Shown: piece by piece, positions 44,923-57,795 of the stretch
How the letters are laid out: each line of letters opens with the position of its first letter
How positions within the stretch are numbered: the stretch's first letter is position 1
DNA from: Narthecium ossifragum
Lineage: Eukaryota > Streptophyta > Magnoliopsida > Dioscoreales > Nartheciaceae
DNA: 64,000 bases
Reading direction: 5' to 3'
NCBI GenBank assembly: GCA_963920575.1
Contig: OY986971.1
Coordinates: 16,482,492 to 16,546,491, forward strand
Made by a program: the position numbers and the translations under genes
Notes under the pieces: model-generated
The model's database searches: none
Told to the model about the DNA's origin: nothing
Seen by the model: only the letters and a program-made list of their open reading frames with translations

Positions 44923-46676
44923 AATTCCCCCACACTTAGCTTTTGCTCGTCCTCGGGCAAAACTAAAATTCACTCTACTCAAGATATCAAGGTGGCAACG
45001 CCCTCAACAAAGAACACAATCAAGCTCTTCACAACTCATAACACATCATGAACAAACATTTTTAGACAACATAAAAATCAATCAGTAAGCATTTCCACTT
45101 GAAGATGAAGCATACTAAATAAGTAGACCCTCACGGAAATTAACACTCAACTCTCATGTGTTTGAAGGGTATGTATTTCACTCAAATTCATTCCAATGAA
45201 AATGATCTACCATAAGTTTGCATATCTTCTCATTCTCCACCACTAGAATCACATGCATAACACGAATCATAAGGACTTCAAAAGGTTGTAATAGGGTCCA
45301 GGATTAAGGTGGGAAATATTTGGGAATGTAGCGCAAAAACCAATGAAACTAATGGAGCAAAAATGCATCAATAAGACATGTACAACCAATCACTCCATTC
45401 AACAACTTTCTTCAATTTGGCTTTAACATACTCGAACCATATAGCATTACGACCTTGACAAAGAGATCGCTCAAAGAAATACTTTTTAACTGAAATAGTG
45501 AATAATCTTTTGCAAAAACTTCCACCTTTGTAGAGATCATACATAAACATACCCCTTTCTTGGAGTATTAGGAGGATTCATAAACACATTTTTGTAACAT
45601 GAGAAACAATTTCCTCCTTCACTTTCTTCTTTCTTTCTTTTTTTTTTTCTTTCTTTTTTTTTTCAGAACCAACATACTCACAAATTAAGTATGAAAAATA
45701 AACTCCACTTCACCAATCATAGCCATACCACAAATCTAAACACCCCCACACTTGAACTTTTGCACCCATACATGTCATAATGATGATCAATGCTCCACTA
45801 GTTTTATGGCTTGGCTAACGGAAATATTTTTTTCAGGTTTAAAGCTTGTAATGTGGGTTAACAATGAAGTCGATAAAGCTCAAAGGTGTTTAGCAAAAGG
45901 AAAAATTAATCACAAGGTAGGCTATTTGGCTTATGTAACTTATAACAAAGATGGCCTTAATCATGTTCATGTCTGCATGTGTCAATGTGACCTTGAATAG
46001 AATCAAAGCAAGTTCTAGAGAAACAAATCCATGAAAGAATATCTCTCATGAAAGAAATTAGTGAGACTGATATGAATGTGTCAGTCTAAAGGCTCAAAAT
46101 CTCACCGGCTTTTGTCTACTCATTTAGTCACTACCATCTCAAGGAAAATAACTCAACTAATTAATTCCAAGTCACAAAATTACACATTCAATCATGTTAT
46201 GAAAATGTCAAGCTTAACTAATTCTTGCTCATGGCATATGCAACCTAGATCTCCTCCCCCACACTTGAAACTGACATTGTCCCCAATGTAAGGTGGAATG
46301 CAAAGAAAAGCAAAAATAACTAAAATGAAAATGCGAAAATAAAAAGAGAAAGGAACGAACTCCCCTTGGGTTGCCTTCCAAGCAACGCGTTTGTTTATGA
46401 GTTGCATAGGAATGGTTCACTGCATGTCTGGGTGAATTCTTCATGTAGCATAGGGGATACTCAATCACCTAAAAAACAAAAGCAAAGCAAAGCAAAACAA
46501 AAGCAAACATGCATGCATACAACCTAAAAATAATTCAAGCACGCTCAAGCACTCAAGAAAGTAAATAAAGCAAACTAAACTACTATATACAATAGAAAAA
46601 GTTTTAATCGTGCCCTTGGTGGCCGTTCTCTAGCACGATGGTATGCAAAATCAATGGATGCCATAATATGGATATT

Positions 46677-47778
46677 TCACCTAAATAGTGCCACCAAGGT
46701 TAATTTAGCATATGAATCCAAGTGGCATATTTCAAAAATGAAAACTAGCTTTTCCATTCTAACACTAGTAAACAAGATAACTAGATCTCTTAAACAGGAA
46801 TACTTATCTTCATGGTGATCAAGAAGAAAGGAGTCAACATTATGCTCAACTATAATCGAATCATCCATTGAACTATTAATAATGTCGTCGTTCGGATTGT
46901 CAAAGATGTCAAGATTACATGATCGAAAATAAATCCGTCGAGATATGAAAATATCTACTAAGGTCATCTCCTTTTTAACCACTTATGAAGAAGAAATAGT
47001 CACAGGAAATATACCTCGCGGCGTAACAGGAATGCTTTCAACTTCAGTCGGAGGAGGTTCATCGGATAAGTGCTCCTGGTATTCTCGGCGGTCGACCGAA
47101 TCTTTCTCGCGGTCGATTGAACATGGTTGGACAACTTCTTCATCTGCATTTTGTAGAAATTCCCCCGAAGCATCTCCAACCGCAGCAGTCAGTGAAATAT
47201 CATCATTAATTGCATGAACCGACAAAGAATCACAAGTAGTATGACATATATCATTATCATCAGAAACAAAAGGCATCACAAGTATTATCATTACAAACAT
47301 GAGGTATAGAATCATATCTATTAACTTCTTCATCAAAAGAGTGACTCACATTAACTTGGTCAATTATTAGTGGCTCTTGTTGCATTTGTGACTGAGCAAT
47401 GAAGAGGTTCTCAGTTTTGTCACGCTCCCTAGAAAATCTTTCCTCCCAAGAAATACGCATTTCTCTTAAGGAATTAGTATTTTCTTCCATTTCCTTCAGA
47501 ATCTCTTGAAAAGATGCTTGAAACTGCCAACTAGGGTAGGTATGATCTCTAAAATCCGAATTATAAGAATATGAATGTGAATCATAGGCCGGGTTTGAGA
47601 AACCATGAAACTGCCAACTAAGGTAGGTATGATCTCTACAATCTGAATTTTAAGAATATGAATATGAATCATAGGCCGGGTTTGAGAAACCAGATGTGTC
47701 ATTATTGTAAACGGGTCCATAACCAAAAGGCAAATCATCATTCCATATGTCACCCGGTGGCATATTATAATTGGCCAT
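46677..47778 (-). pseudogene. D1 gag-position ORF, unassigned
   Basis: ATG at 47778 opens MANYNMPPGDIWNDDLPFG. A unit ending 'SWQF' of about 108 bp is repeated twice in tandem (about 47690-47580 and 47580-47520). One TAA at 47652-47650 interrupts the frame. It continues as MEENTNSLREMRISWEERF to a TGA at 47260, then an acidic tail in another frame (47336-46983) and a further piece to 46677. A conserved-looking leader ORF without pol is typical of non-autonomous Athila/Tat-like elements; function unknown. Confidence 0.5.
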
Positions 47779-47888
47779 ACATTCAAACCATAGAAACTAT
47801 ATAAATTATTTTTTTTTTATTTTTTTATTTTTATTTTTTTTAAATGAAAATAAAGATCACTATAAGCACAAAGATCAACTAGAATCAC

Positions 47889-47906
47889 TCCCCGGCAACG
47901 GCGCCA
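47889..47906 (-). promoter_or_regulatory. D1 primer binding site (tRNA-Asp)
   Basis: The plus strand reads TCCCCGGCAACGGCGCCA, identical to the 3' end of plant tRNA-Asp(GTC) including CCA as I recall it, five bases from the LTR edge at 47912. On the element strand this is TGGCGCCGTTGCCGGGGA, the binding site used by Athila/Tat-type Ty3/gypsy elements. It is a primer site, not a tRNA gene. Confidence 0.88.
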
Positions 47907-47911
47907 AAATT

Positions 47912-49503
47912 TGATGTGCTGTCACAGGCACTCAACAATAAAATCAATACTCTTTAAAACAAATGTAGTAGTGCGAGTACGAGTCGATCCCACGAAGAGT
48001 GTTTAGCCTAGTTTTGTGCTTAGTAAACTAAGATGGGGGGTTTTAAACGTGAGGAAAACAATAAAGAAATAATCTAAAGCGAAGAAATGAGTTAAATCAA
48101 GAGAACAAACCTTGGTCTGAGTCAACATCCACCATCGGAATCCAACAACTGATCATAGATGCAAGTATCAATCAATTCATACCATGAATATTCACCGTTC
48201 GAATTAAATTCGAATCTCTCCTCAATCATAGTTAATTAGAAACAAGCGATCCAATTAACCCTAACTACTAAACAACCTAAGACAAGCGCTGTAGGTTTAA
48301 TCTAGTAGAAGCCTTAAGAATAGGGAGATCGATGAAACTAAATAACACAAGCACAAGCGGTTGCATTTAATCTAGTCAAATATTCTTCCTAAGACCTAAC
48401 AATCTCTGAAACGCAGTAGATTATTAAACCCTAGTTGCTTCGCAGATTAGAGGGATCAAACAATTCCAGATTTAATATCCAACCTAGCAGTAGATTGCAA
48501 TGAATAATAAACTAGTAGCGCTCCTAGTAATTAAACAAGACAATCATGAAAATAAACACAGAAGAATATTCAATACTCAAAGCATAAATTGAACAATAAA
48601 AATAAATTAGATCTCACAGTTTCATTGATTCCGAGGTTTCAGTCTCCTCGACCAAGGATCAAGATTTAGCCACGCAGGGCCATCGAGAACAATCCTCAAA
48701 AGATTCCAATAAACAAGATAAAACCTAGAAAAAATATAAAGGAGGAGAAAGAGCAGCCAAAAGTGTCACAGAATCCCCTCTCAAACCCTAGAAAGAGTCC
48801 TATTTATAGCCTTAAGTGTATCCACCCTCGGATTAGATCACAATCGTTGATTTTCTTCACTGGGAAAGTCCGATCGATCCTTCTCGGGGTGTCGGATCGA
48901 TCGGTCTCATTAAAAATCTTCAATTTCTAGTTACGCCCGAGTCCGATCGATCGATCTATGGGTGCTGGATCGATCCGATGCGTAAAAATCCACCTTCTCA
49001 GGCTATTTTTGAGTCCGATCGATCGAACTTTAGGTGTCGGATCGATCGGACCCCTTAGGATGGATGGATGGATCGATCGGACCATGTTCAGCTGAAAAAT
49101 ATATGTTCTGTCACGATTCTGCATAGTCGGATCGATCCCACCAGGGTGTCGGATCGATCCAACTTTCCAGCATATTTACTGTTCTGCCATCCAGACTGTG
49201 CCATCGGTACTGAAATTTCCGTAACTTCCTCTAGGAAACTCGGAATCAGGAACCGTAAAATTCCCCAGAAACTAGACTTCAAGAGCTTTCCAACCATATA
49301 TGGCACATCATCTGGTTCTTCATGAGTAGGTACAGATTAATCTTTAAAGATGATCCATGCACTCTTTTCAGCTTCTTTTCGACTTAAGGACTTCAATTGC
49401 ATCCTAAATCAAAATATAAGAATAATGAGTGTATTTAGGAACTAAATAACCACATGAGACTAAGTATTATGGGGTAAAAATATAACATTATGCATTCTCA
49501 TCA
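47912..49503 (-). mobile_element. D1 5' LTR (right)
   Basis: 1,592 bp partner of 43329-44922. Same minus-strand TATA (48801-48808) and GATC array (48870-49160). High identity to the left LTR indicates one of the younger insertions in the window. Confidence 0.93.
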
Positions 49504-50289
49504 ATTACTTTGGATGAAAATGCAATTGGTAGATTACAACATACATATAGGCAAAATGCCAATTAGATGTGACAACACTAGTGCCATAAGCCTATCCAAG
49601 AATCTCATCCTACATTCTAGAACGAAGCACATAGAAATTCGACACCATTTCCTTCATGATCACACACAAAAAGGAGATATTGCACTTGAATTTGTTAGCA
49701 CCGAGCATCAAATTGCACATATTTTAACCAAACCCTTGAGTGAAGACAGGTTTCTATATCTACTAAGGGAGCTTGGGATGTCCAATGGATGTCCAAAATG
49801 AAAAGCTAAAAGAAACAGGTATGGTCACCTCTTTATCTGCTTTTTATACAATATCCTACTTGAGTGCTAATTTTGGTTAATTGAGTGATTTTCATAATTG
49901 ATGAGTTGTTTTTAGCTGATAATATTTAGTTACACGTGTATGCAAAGTTTTGTGATGTTTTGATTTAAAAATGATTTTAAATTAAATTTCAAATTTCATT
50001 TTCTGGAATTGACGGTCGATCCAGAATTCCTGACGGTCGACCGTGAGTACACTTTTGTTTTCGCATATCGCACTTGACAGTCGATCGCCAACTTCTTAGG
50101 ATCAATCGTGATTTTTTCTTTTTACACATATTATGCGCGACGGTCGACTGCCAACTTCTTACGATCGACCGCCACGGATCGTGTGACAACTTAAGTGAGG
50201 GCTTTTTAGTCATTTTCACGTCTCCTCCTTATAAACCCCCCACCTGATCAAACAATACATCTTCTCCCTGGTTCGACTGTGACCTAGCC
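49504..50289 (+). pseudogene. Copia B1 RNase H end and pol-env spacer
   Basis: LLWMKMQLVDYNIHIGKMPI, CDNTSAISLSKNL, RTKHIEIRHHFLHDH and EFVSTEHQIAHILTKPLSED end the RNase H at about 49800. The spacer 49805-50289 aligns with B2 18060-18700 on the other strand and holds a decayed GGTCGATC array (50009-50170). Cut at 50289 by LTR A7; homologous sequence resumes at 60098. Confidence 0.85.
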
Positions 50290-51451
50290 TGTCGCGTCTC
50301 GACCCTCGTAGGCCCAACCGGGCCTGGCGACACCAAGTGAAACCTAACCTATTGCGGAAATTTTGGCGAGGTTTCCCTCTAATCGTAGTGGTTACCCTAA
50401 CAATTCACAATCATCCTGTATTAACAAATATTACAAACCCAAAGACTGAAACTAGATAGATACGTGTCCTCAAAACAGGGAAATTATACATTTATCACTC
50501 CCTCGGAGACTATCTATAACAAAAGGGTAAGACTGAGATCGCCGCTCCTCAAGCACCGCCAGACGCCGCCATGTCACCAAACACTGGCCCGGTAGGGGCG
50601 ACCGAAGAAGAGCTAGCGCCAGCACCTGCAAAACGCAGCCGGGGTAGGAGTGAGCACTAAGCTCAGCAGGGACACTACACTACGACACTCACAAGGGAGG
50701 GAACACAACAGTGTCGCCCTCAAGCAGAGGTTGGGTGTACACAGGGGTCCCATAACCCCACCGTGTGTCCCTGAAAAGAGACTCCAGTCATGTTCTCCAG
50801 TCGGACTGGTCACATACTGGGCCGCCCTCAGCGAGGCAGACCAACACTGCCATCTCACTAGCAGGAAACCAACACTGCAATGCGGGCAACCAACACCACT
50901 GAGTAGGCACTACCTCTACCCATGAGACAGTGAACCGGGCACCGGCTACACCTCAACACTCGGCTCGAGGCCGACACAACCTCTATAATCATCAAGCAAC
51001 ATGTATTCAGGTCATCTAACCCTATCATAAAAAACGACTGAATACTACAAATCGAGTCCTGGACCAAGCTACCCGTGACGGTCCTAGAGCTAGATCCGGA
51101 CTACCCGAAAGCCCCGGATCGGCGGTCAACCCACCGCCAGAGTCCTACACAGATGCAACTAATGCACAATACAATGCATGCTATGGACATGCGCAGGATA
51201 ATACAATTAAACATGCAACGGTATGTGATGATATAAATGACAAGGTCTGGGCACGGCACCCTGCCGCCCCGGGGTGGTGAACAGATAAATAAGGTTTAGG
51301 GACTGCTACAGTGGTACCACCACCAACTGCCAGCAGTCCACCACAACACCTGCACCGGGAAGCAGCCCCGCAAACAACAGCTCACATATATGACAGATAA
51401 AGCCCTCGACGCACGCTGGCATGCAAGGCTAGGAAAACCTGTAGGGCTACC

Positions 51452-53966
51452 TGTCGCGCCCCGGCCCAGAAAACCCATCCGAACCGGGACACGAGGGGAG
51501 GAACTTACATCTAAACACAACCAACAGCGGAACAGATAAGGAACAAACAAAGGACAACAGTAATCTAACCATAACTGAACCAAAACTGTATTTACAACAA
51601 TATTTACATATAACAGGGTTATACAAAAAATTACATCATCGGAGATATCCGCAAAAGCACAATAGAAACCGTCCTGGCCCTCAAACATGGTCTGCTGGCG
51701 ACGCATTGTCGCAGGACGAACACCGGGAGCCCACAGGAGGTGCACTGGTACCTGTACCTACAAACACCGCGGTCCAGGTAGGAATGAGCAAAGGCTTAGT
51801 AGGGTTCTACTCTACGACACACACAAAGAAGGGTGACTCCAACCGTACTAACTCTGTGCCAAGTACTGAGGCCTGCCAGGGACCCCATAAATCCCGTCAA
51901 TAACCCGAAGGGCACCTGTCCAAAGTACGTCCTCCGATGGCCACTGCTCAGGGGTGGTCCTCCTCCGACAGTCCCTGACACAGGGTGGACAATGACGCTA
52001 CCCATAGGACACCCCTCTCCAAGCGGTACCTCCACACTTGGCGGAACAACCGTGGTTACGACAACCATCTCCCAGCACTTAAAGCACAGAGCCAATACAA
52101 CCCCTAAACTCCAAATCATAAATCCCTTTGATACCCCTAGGGTTCCTGTCCATAGCTCGTCCTCCGATGGCCACTGTTCAAGGGTTGGACTTTCTCCGAT
52201 AATCCCAGATACAGGGTGAACAATGACGATACCAGTAGGACACCCATAAATCTCTTCGATACCCCCAGGGTTCCTGTCCATAGTATGTCCCTCCGATGGC
52301 CACTGTTCAGGGGTTGGGCTTTCTCCGATAATCCCAGATACAGGGTGGACAATGACAATACCAGTAGGACACCCATACCGGGGTAACGACAGCCAACACT
52401 TAGCTATTGATACTGGAGTACTAGGGACAACCCCAAACCCACGGCTTAGCCTAACATGCCTCTAATGCACAGGAAAGCAAGACAATAATAAAACAATAGA
52501 ATAAACAGACAGATAATTAACAATATAGACAGACAGATAATAAAGCATTAAGCATATAAGTAAAAAAGTAAAGCATGCAACAAACAAGACAGTATAAGCA
52601 AGCAAATAATATAACAATATAAACAAACATCAGTTATCGTAAAATTACTAACATGCCATTCCCTGTTGCCTTCAGATACTGTTCCTGGGAAACCCTGGAT
52701 CAATCCAACATACCCATGGATCGATCCAACCTGAAGTCGGATCGATCCGACTTGCATGGATCGATCCCAACACAGAAGGCCCAAGAAGAAGAACATTCTC
52801 TACATAGCAAAAGTTTGATCCGTCGATCCGACGTCCAACTGACGTCGGATTTGGGATCCAAGCTAGCCTCCAGTAGATCTATATGCATGGATCAACATAT
52901 CCAAAATTCAGATTCATCCCACGGCTAGATTAACGGAAAAACACTAATCAAAACCACTAATTAAACTAACTTACCAAATAATTACTGCAACGCAGCCCAC
53001 CAGTAATCAATTCATAAAAATTCGTACGAAAATCGAAAAAATTCTAAATAAGATGGAATGGAGAGCTAACTCAAAGATCTACAACTCTTGTATTCAACAA
53101 AACCCAAGATCATGCTCGTACAAGCCAGAAAACACGCCGCAAGCCGGCTGTTCTTCAAGAACAGCAGAAAACCGGAAAATCCGAGATTAATCATGCATAA
53201 ATCCTACTCAAATCTCAACCAAAGATCATGAAACTCATATCAGTAATTCTACTAGACAAGATGCACCTAATAACATGAAGATCAACAGATCCAACGGTTG
53301 GATTAAGAGAATCCCATTAAATAGTGCATGTAGGTAGAACACCTACCGAGACTGCTAATCCTTGGATGATCCCCGCTAAACAGCTGCTAACCAAGCTACT
53401 AAACCACATCAAAGATCGTCCTCACGTCGCCACGATTCCAACGAGCCTTCAAGCTCCCAAAATGGTGGTCGGAGGAGGAAGGACGGCGAAGAAGGAGCGG
53501 CCGGAAGAAAACAGAGCAAGCCCTGCTTGCGGGAAGAAGAAGAAGTAAAAGAGAAGAAGAGAAGAGAAGAGAAGAGAAGAGAAGAGAAGGGAAGGGAAGT
53601 CCGGGGGAAAGCCGGGAATGCCGGAGAAAAGGGGAAGAGACCATCCCTTCCCTGACAAAGGGAGTGACGGCCACGACGGCCGTCCTCGCGGAAGAAAACA
53701 GTGCCGACTCACTCATGAGTCCGATCGATCGCTCCTATGAGCGATCGATCGCTCACGGGCCGTCAGCTGCCCAAAAGCAAGCTTCTGCGCGCCCGAGCTG
53801 GGATCTTCCGATCCCGGGTTCACCTAGCCATTCTATTCAACCACATACACCAAAACAAGGCATGTGTGTGCACACGCGAGTGTGAAACAAGCCAACAAGG
53901 TGCAATTTACCAAATTATCCTTGTGGTCAACAACGAGCCACAGGAATAGAGGGACGGGTCCTCACA
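51452..53966 (-). mobile_element. LTR-A copy A8, nested in A7
   Basis: TGTCGCGCCCCGGCCCAGAA to GGGACGGGTCCTCACA, 2,515 bp, exact target duplication CTACC (51447-51451, 53967-53971). GATC words at 52690-52770 and 53721-53755. Contains three diverged copies of a 110-130-bp unit 'GTTCCTGTCCATAG..GTCC' near 51905-52380 and a (GAAGA)n run at 53555-53600. Confidence 0.94.
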
Positions 53967-54148
53967 CTACCCGCCCGTTTATTCTAAACAACCCGGGAGT
54001 CATCACTCCCCCGGTTCACCACTGCCCTATTATAGGGCTAACATGCTTAAACATATGTACCAAGTATAAGACAGTAAAGAAAACGGTGCATGCAAAGCCC
54101 CGCGGGCAAAACCAAGAAGAAATCTCTGACTCTACCGTAGACGGATCG

Positions 54149-54465
54149 TAAAGAAGCTTAGCTGACACAGATTTGATTAGAAAAAAACTCAACACACATT
54201 ATTACATTTCTTGTGCTATATTTATACATCTATACATAGAATTCTAGAGAAACTATTTATGGACAGATTGCTAGGATTGATATGCCCATAATGGCAGTGA
54301 GGTAGAGCATAATTCCAGAGAAGATTATGTGAGAAGATCGCTGAAGATATGCATCTGTTATGGTAGCTGGCTGGAGAAGATCGCTGAAGATATGCATCCG
54401 TTATGGCAGCTGGCTGGAGCATGATTGAAGGAGAGATTGCTGATTTTTTTTGCTATTCCTTTATA
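54149..54465 (-). mobile_element. Copia E 3' LTR (left)
   Basis: 317 bp, differing from the right LTR at four positions (about 1.3%). In element orientation it begins TATAAAGGAATAGC, right after a purine/G-rich tract (CTTGCGGGGGCG, 54466-54477 minus), and ends GCTTCTTTA. Its termini are TA...TA rather than TG...CA. Flanks GATCG (54144-54148) and GATCA (58976-58980) match 4 of 5. Confidence 0.88.
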
Positions 54466-56091
54466 CGCCCCCGCAAGATGGAGCTGCCATCGGCAATTCC
54501 AATCTTGGATCTCAAGAAGGTAAACCGTTGGTTGGACAAAGACTTGGTTAAAATATCAGCCAGCTGATCCGTTGTGTGAACATGTTGAACATTAAGCTTG
54601 CCTTTTTGTACTAAATCACGTACAAAGTGAAGATCGATTTGTATGTGTTTCATTCTGGAGTGGTGTACTGGATTGAAGCTTAAATGTGTAGCCCTGAGAT
54701 TATCACATAATAGCATAGGTGGCCCCTTGACCTGAAAACCAAGTTCAGTAAATAAGGAACGAAGCCACATTGTCTCGGAGGCTGCGGTTGCGAGTGCACG
54801 ATATTCCGCTTCGATAGATGAGCGTGCTATTGCTCGCTGTTTCTTCGAACTCCATGATATGGGATTGGTGCCAAGAACAACCATATAAGCGGAAGTAGAG
54901 CTTCAGTCATCAAGGTTTCCAGCCCAATCTGCATCGGAGTAGACCTTTAAATTGGGTTTCCTATGTTTGCTGAGAAGTATGCCATGAAAAATTGTGTTCT
55001 TAAGATAACGTAACAATCTTTTGGTAGCAGTCCAGTGAGTGATCGTAGGACGATGCATAAATTGAGATAGCTTGTTAACAGCAAAGCCAATATCAGGGCG
55101 AGTGAGAGAGAGATACTGAAGTGCGCCAAGCACTCTCCTATATTCGGTGCAATCGACAGAAGCTGCGCCATCATCTAACTTTAAGGGCACACTAGTTGAC
55201 AAAGGAGTAGTGACATCACGAGCACCATCCATCTTGGTACGATGAAAGCAAATCTTTGATGTACTTGTGTTGAGATAAAAATAATCCAGTCTCAGTAGGA
55301 ATGACTTCAATGCCCAAAAATAAATGCAAGGATCCCATATCTTTGAGTGAAAAACGATCACCCAAATTGCTGATGATTTGAGATATAAATTTGTTGTTGT
55401 TGCCGGTGATGATTAAATCATCCACGTACACCAAAAAATAGGACACAACATCACCAGATTGATAAATAAATAGAGAGGAATCTGCTCGAGAGTTGGTGAA
55501 TCCAAACTCAAGTAAGGCAGTTCGTAGTGCATTATACCATGCACGAGGCGCTTGCTTCAGTCCGTAGATGGACTTGTGTAGCTTGCAAACAAAGGTGGGT
55601 TTTGAAGTGTCTTTGAACCCTGGTGGTTGTGTCATATATACTGCTTCACTTAGATCGCCATGCAAAAATGCGTTGTTCACATCCAGTTGTCTCAAGGACC
55701 AACCATTCATAACAGCAATCGAAAGAACAACTCGAATGGTAGCGGGCTTGATGACCGGACTGAATGTCTCCTTATAGTCCAACCCAGGCCTTTGATTAAA
55801 CCCCTTAGCAACTAGTCGAGCTTTGAACCGGTCCACCGAGCCATCAGCCTTCCTCTTCACTCGGAAAACCCATTTACACCCAACAATGTTGTATTCAGGT
55901 TTTGGAGGAACAAGTGTCCAAGTCCCATGCCTCATGAGAGCAGTTAACTCGGTAGACATAGCAGCTCTCCATTGTGGATCATGAATAGCTTGGTTGACAT
56001 TGGTTGGTTCAAGAGATGGAGCAATTGGATGTTTGGTGACCATGAATAATTGCTTAGGCTTGGATATGTTATTCAAAGATCTAGTTGTCAT
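54453..56091 (-). pseudogene. Copia E reverse transcriptase-RNase H (Ale/Retrofit-like)
   Basis: Starts [14 protein letters not shown]; then [68 protein letters not shown], catalytic [32 protein letters not shown]. After a one-base shift near 55245: [42 protein letters not shown]; after a TGA at 54905-54903: NPISWSSKKQRAIARSSIEAEYRALA, CDNLRATHL, ADILTKSLSNQRF. All catalytic residues visible are intact; the breaks are few and recent-looking. Confidence 0.93.
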
Positions 56092-56103
56092 GGGGTGAGT
56101 ACG

Positions 56104-57780
56104 CTAGGGAGGTGGATTAGCAGGAATAGTGGGGTTGGAAGATGAGATGGGTGGTGTAGTGGAGATGGAGTTGATGTCAGTACCTGGAGAGGTGGGGGTG
56201 GTTGCATTAATTGCTTGGGAGGAAGAGAAGCTTGAGAGCAACAAACCTGGAGAAGCTATGAGAGAGGCGCTCCCATCATTCTGAGACAGTGGCAATGGAC
56301 TCGCTGGAAGTACTTGATGTGGCAAAGAAGCTGCAGTGGATGAAGGTGAAGGCTTGTCCATTTGGGTTGGCGTAGTAGGAGCGGTGGGTGTAGGAGATGC
56401 ACATGGGAAGGTTGCTTCATCAAAAGTTGCATGTCTTGAAATATATAGTCTTTGTGCTTGCAAATCAAAGCATTTGTAAGCACTTTGACTAGTAGAGTAC
56501 CCAAGGAAAATGCAAGGTGTGGATTTAGGCTGAAGTTTGTGTGTATTATAAGGCTTGGTTAAAGGATAACACAAACAACCAAACGTCCTCAACTTGAGAT
56601 AATTGGGAGGGTGACCAAATAGAGCATCAAAAGGTGATCTATTTTTTAAGAGAGGAGTGGGCATTCTGTTTATAAGGAAAGTGGCTGTCTGAAAGGCATA
56701 CGGCCAAAAATCCAATGGCATAGAAGCATCAGTAAGAAGGGTCAATCCTGTCTCGACGATGTGTCTATGTCGTCGTTCAGAGACACCATTTTGTTGGGGG
56801 GTGTGAGGAGCAGTAGTATAGTGATTGATCCCATGAGAATTCAGAAAGGATTTTAATGCTACATATTCCCCTCCATTATCAGAATAGAGGCTCTTGATTT
56901 TTGTTCCAAACTGGTTTTCAACAAGGGATTTAAATTGAGGAAAAACATGCTTGACATCATATTTTTGTTTTAAGGGAAAGAACCACACATACTTGGTATA
57001 GTGATCAACAAAAATGATATAGTATTTAGAACCATCGATGCCAACATGTTGAGAAGGACCCCAAACATCAGTATATAGAAGCTCAAGAGGAGAAGCACTA
57101 GTGAGACTGATTTGATGGAATGGCTGCTTGTGAGCTTTATTAATAGAACAAGAAGGACACAAGGATTGAACCAAATGCTTATTAAATTGAACAGGTAAGG
57201 AGAAAGTAGTCACAAGGCGCTGGACAATTTTTTTGGAGGGATGTCCGAGTCTTCTGTGCCAACCATCAATTGAAGTCCTCTCATGCACTAAGGCAAGAGC
57301 TTTATTTTTCCGAATTGCCACTGTGTCAGGAAGAGGGTATACACCATTCTCACATTCTCCTTTTAGGAGAGTCACCCCCGTGCTCCGATCCTTCACAAAA
57401 AAATGAGAGGGATGAAATTCAAGAATGACATTGTTATTTGTAGTGAAATGATGGACAGACACCAGATTCTTCTGAATGTTTGGAACACATAAAGTATCAT
57501 GTAAATGAAAAGTATGAGTGGGTGATTTTAGAGAAATGGAGCCAATGTGTGTGATAGGCAAACCTGATCCATCACCAATTACCACCTCATCCGTCCCATC
57601 ATATTCAAAGTGAATAGATAAGTTGGATAGATCGGTAGTGATATTATGGGAAGCTGCAGAGTCTACAAGCCACCTTTTCTCTTTAGCTTGGGCCAGGGAA
57701 ACACAATTGGCTTCAATGGACTGTAATTGACGGCATTTCTTGGCAGTATGACCAATTTTCTCACAAAATTGGCATACCAC
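56104..57780 (-). pseudogene. Copia E zinc knuckle, protease, integrase
   Basis: 558 codons open: CQFCEKIGHTAKKC (CCHC), WLVDSAASHNIT (protease D-S-A), a VPNIQKNLVSVHHFT block, WHRRLGHPSKKIV (GAG-pre-integrase), integrase YTDVWGPSQ (D), LYSDNGGEY (D), GVSERRHRHIVETGL (E), FLGYSTSQSAYKCFD and ISRHATFDE, then a Pro/Ser/Thr-rich linker. It is separated from gag by one TAG (57798-57796) and from RT by one TAG (56106-56104). All three ORFs are in the same frame, so the original was a single polyprotein as usual for copia. Confidence 0.92.
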
Positions 57781-57795
57781 ATTTGACTTTGGCTT

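Larger units (their letters stand above)
44923..47911 (-). mobile_element. D1 internal region (non-autonomous)
   Basis: About 3.0 kb between the LTRs with polypurine tract at one end and primer binding site at the other. No protease, RT, RNase H or integrase motif in any frame. A gag-position ORF is present near the 5' side (see next entry). The rest (44940-46670) is AT-rich non-coding with a T-rich run at 45631-45663. Element type: a LARD-like derivative whose enzymes would have to be supplied by an autonomous relative. Confidence 0.8.

Noticed and set aside
46192..46468. Hydrophobic short ORFs inside D1
   Set aside because: Non-coding strand patches of an AT-rich internal region, not conserved in position with D3.
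47889..47906. Possible tRNA-Asp gene
   Set aside because: Only the last 18 nt of the tRNA (with CCA) are present, at the edge of an LTR; it is a primer binding site.
53324..53716. Ser/Phe/Leu-rich ORFs in LTR A8
   Set aside because: Encoded by (GAAGA)n and purine-rich LTR sequence.
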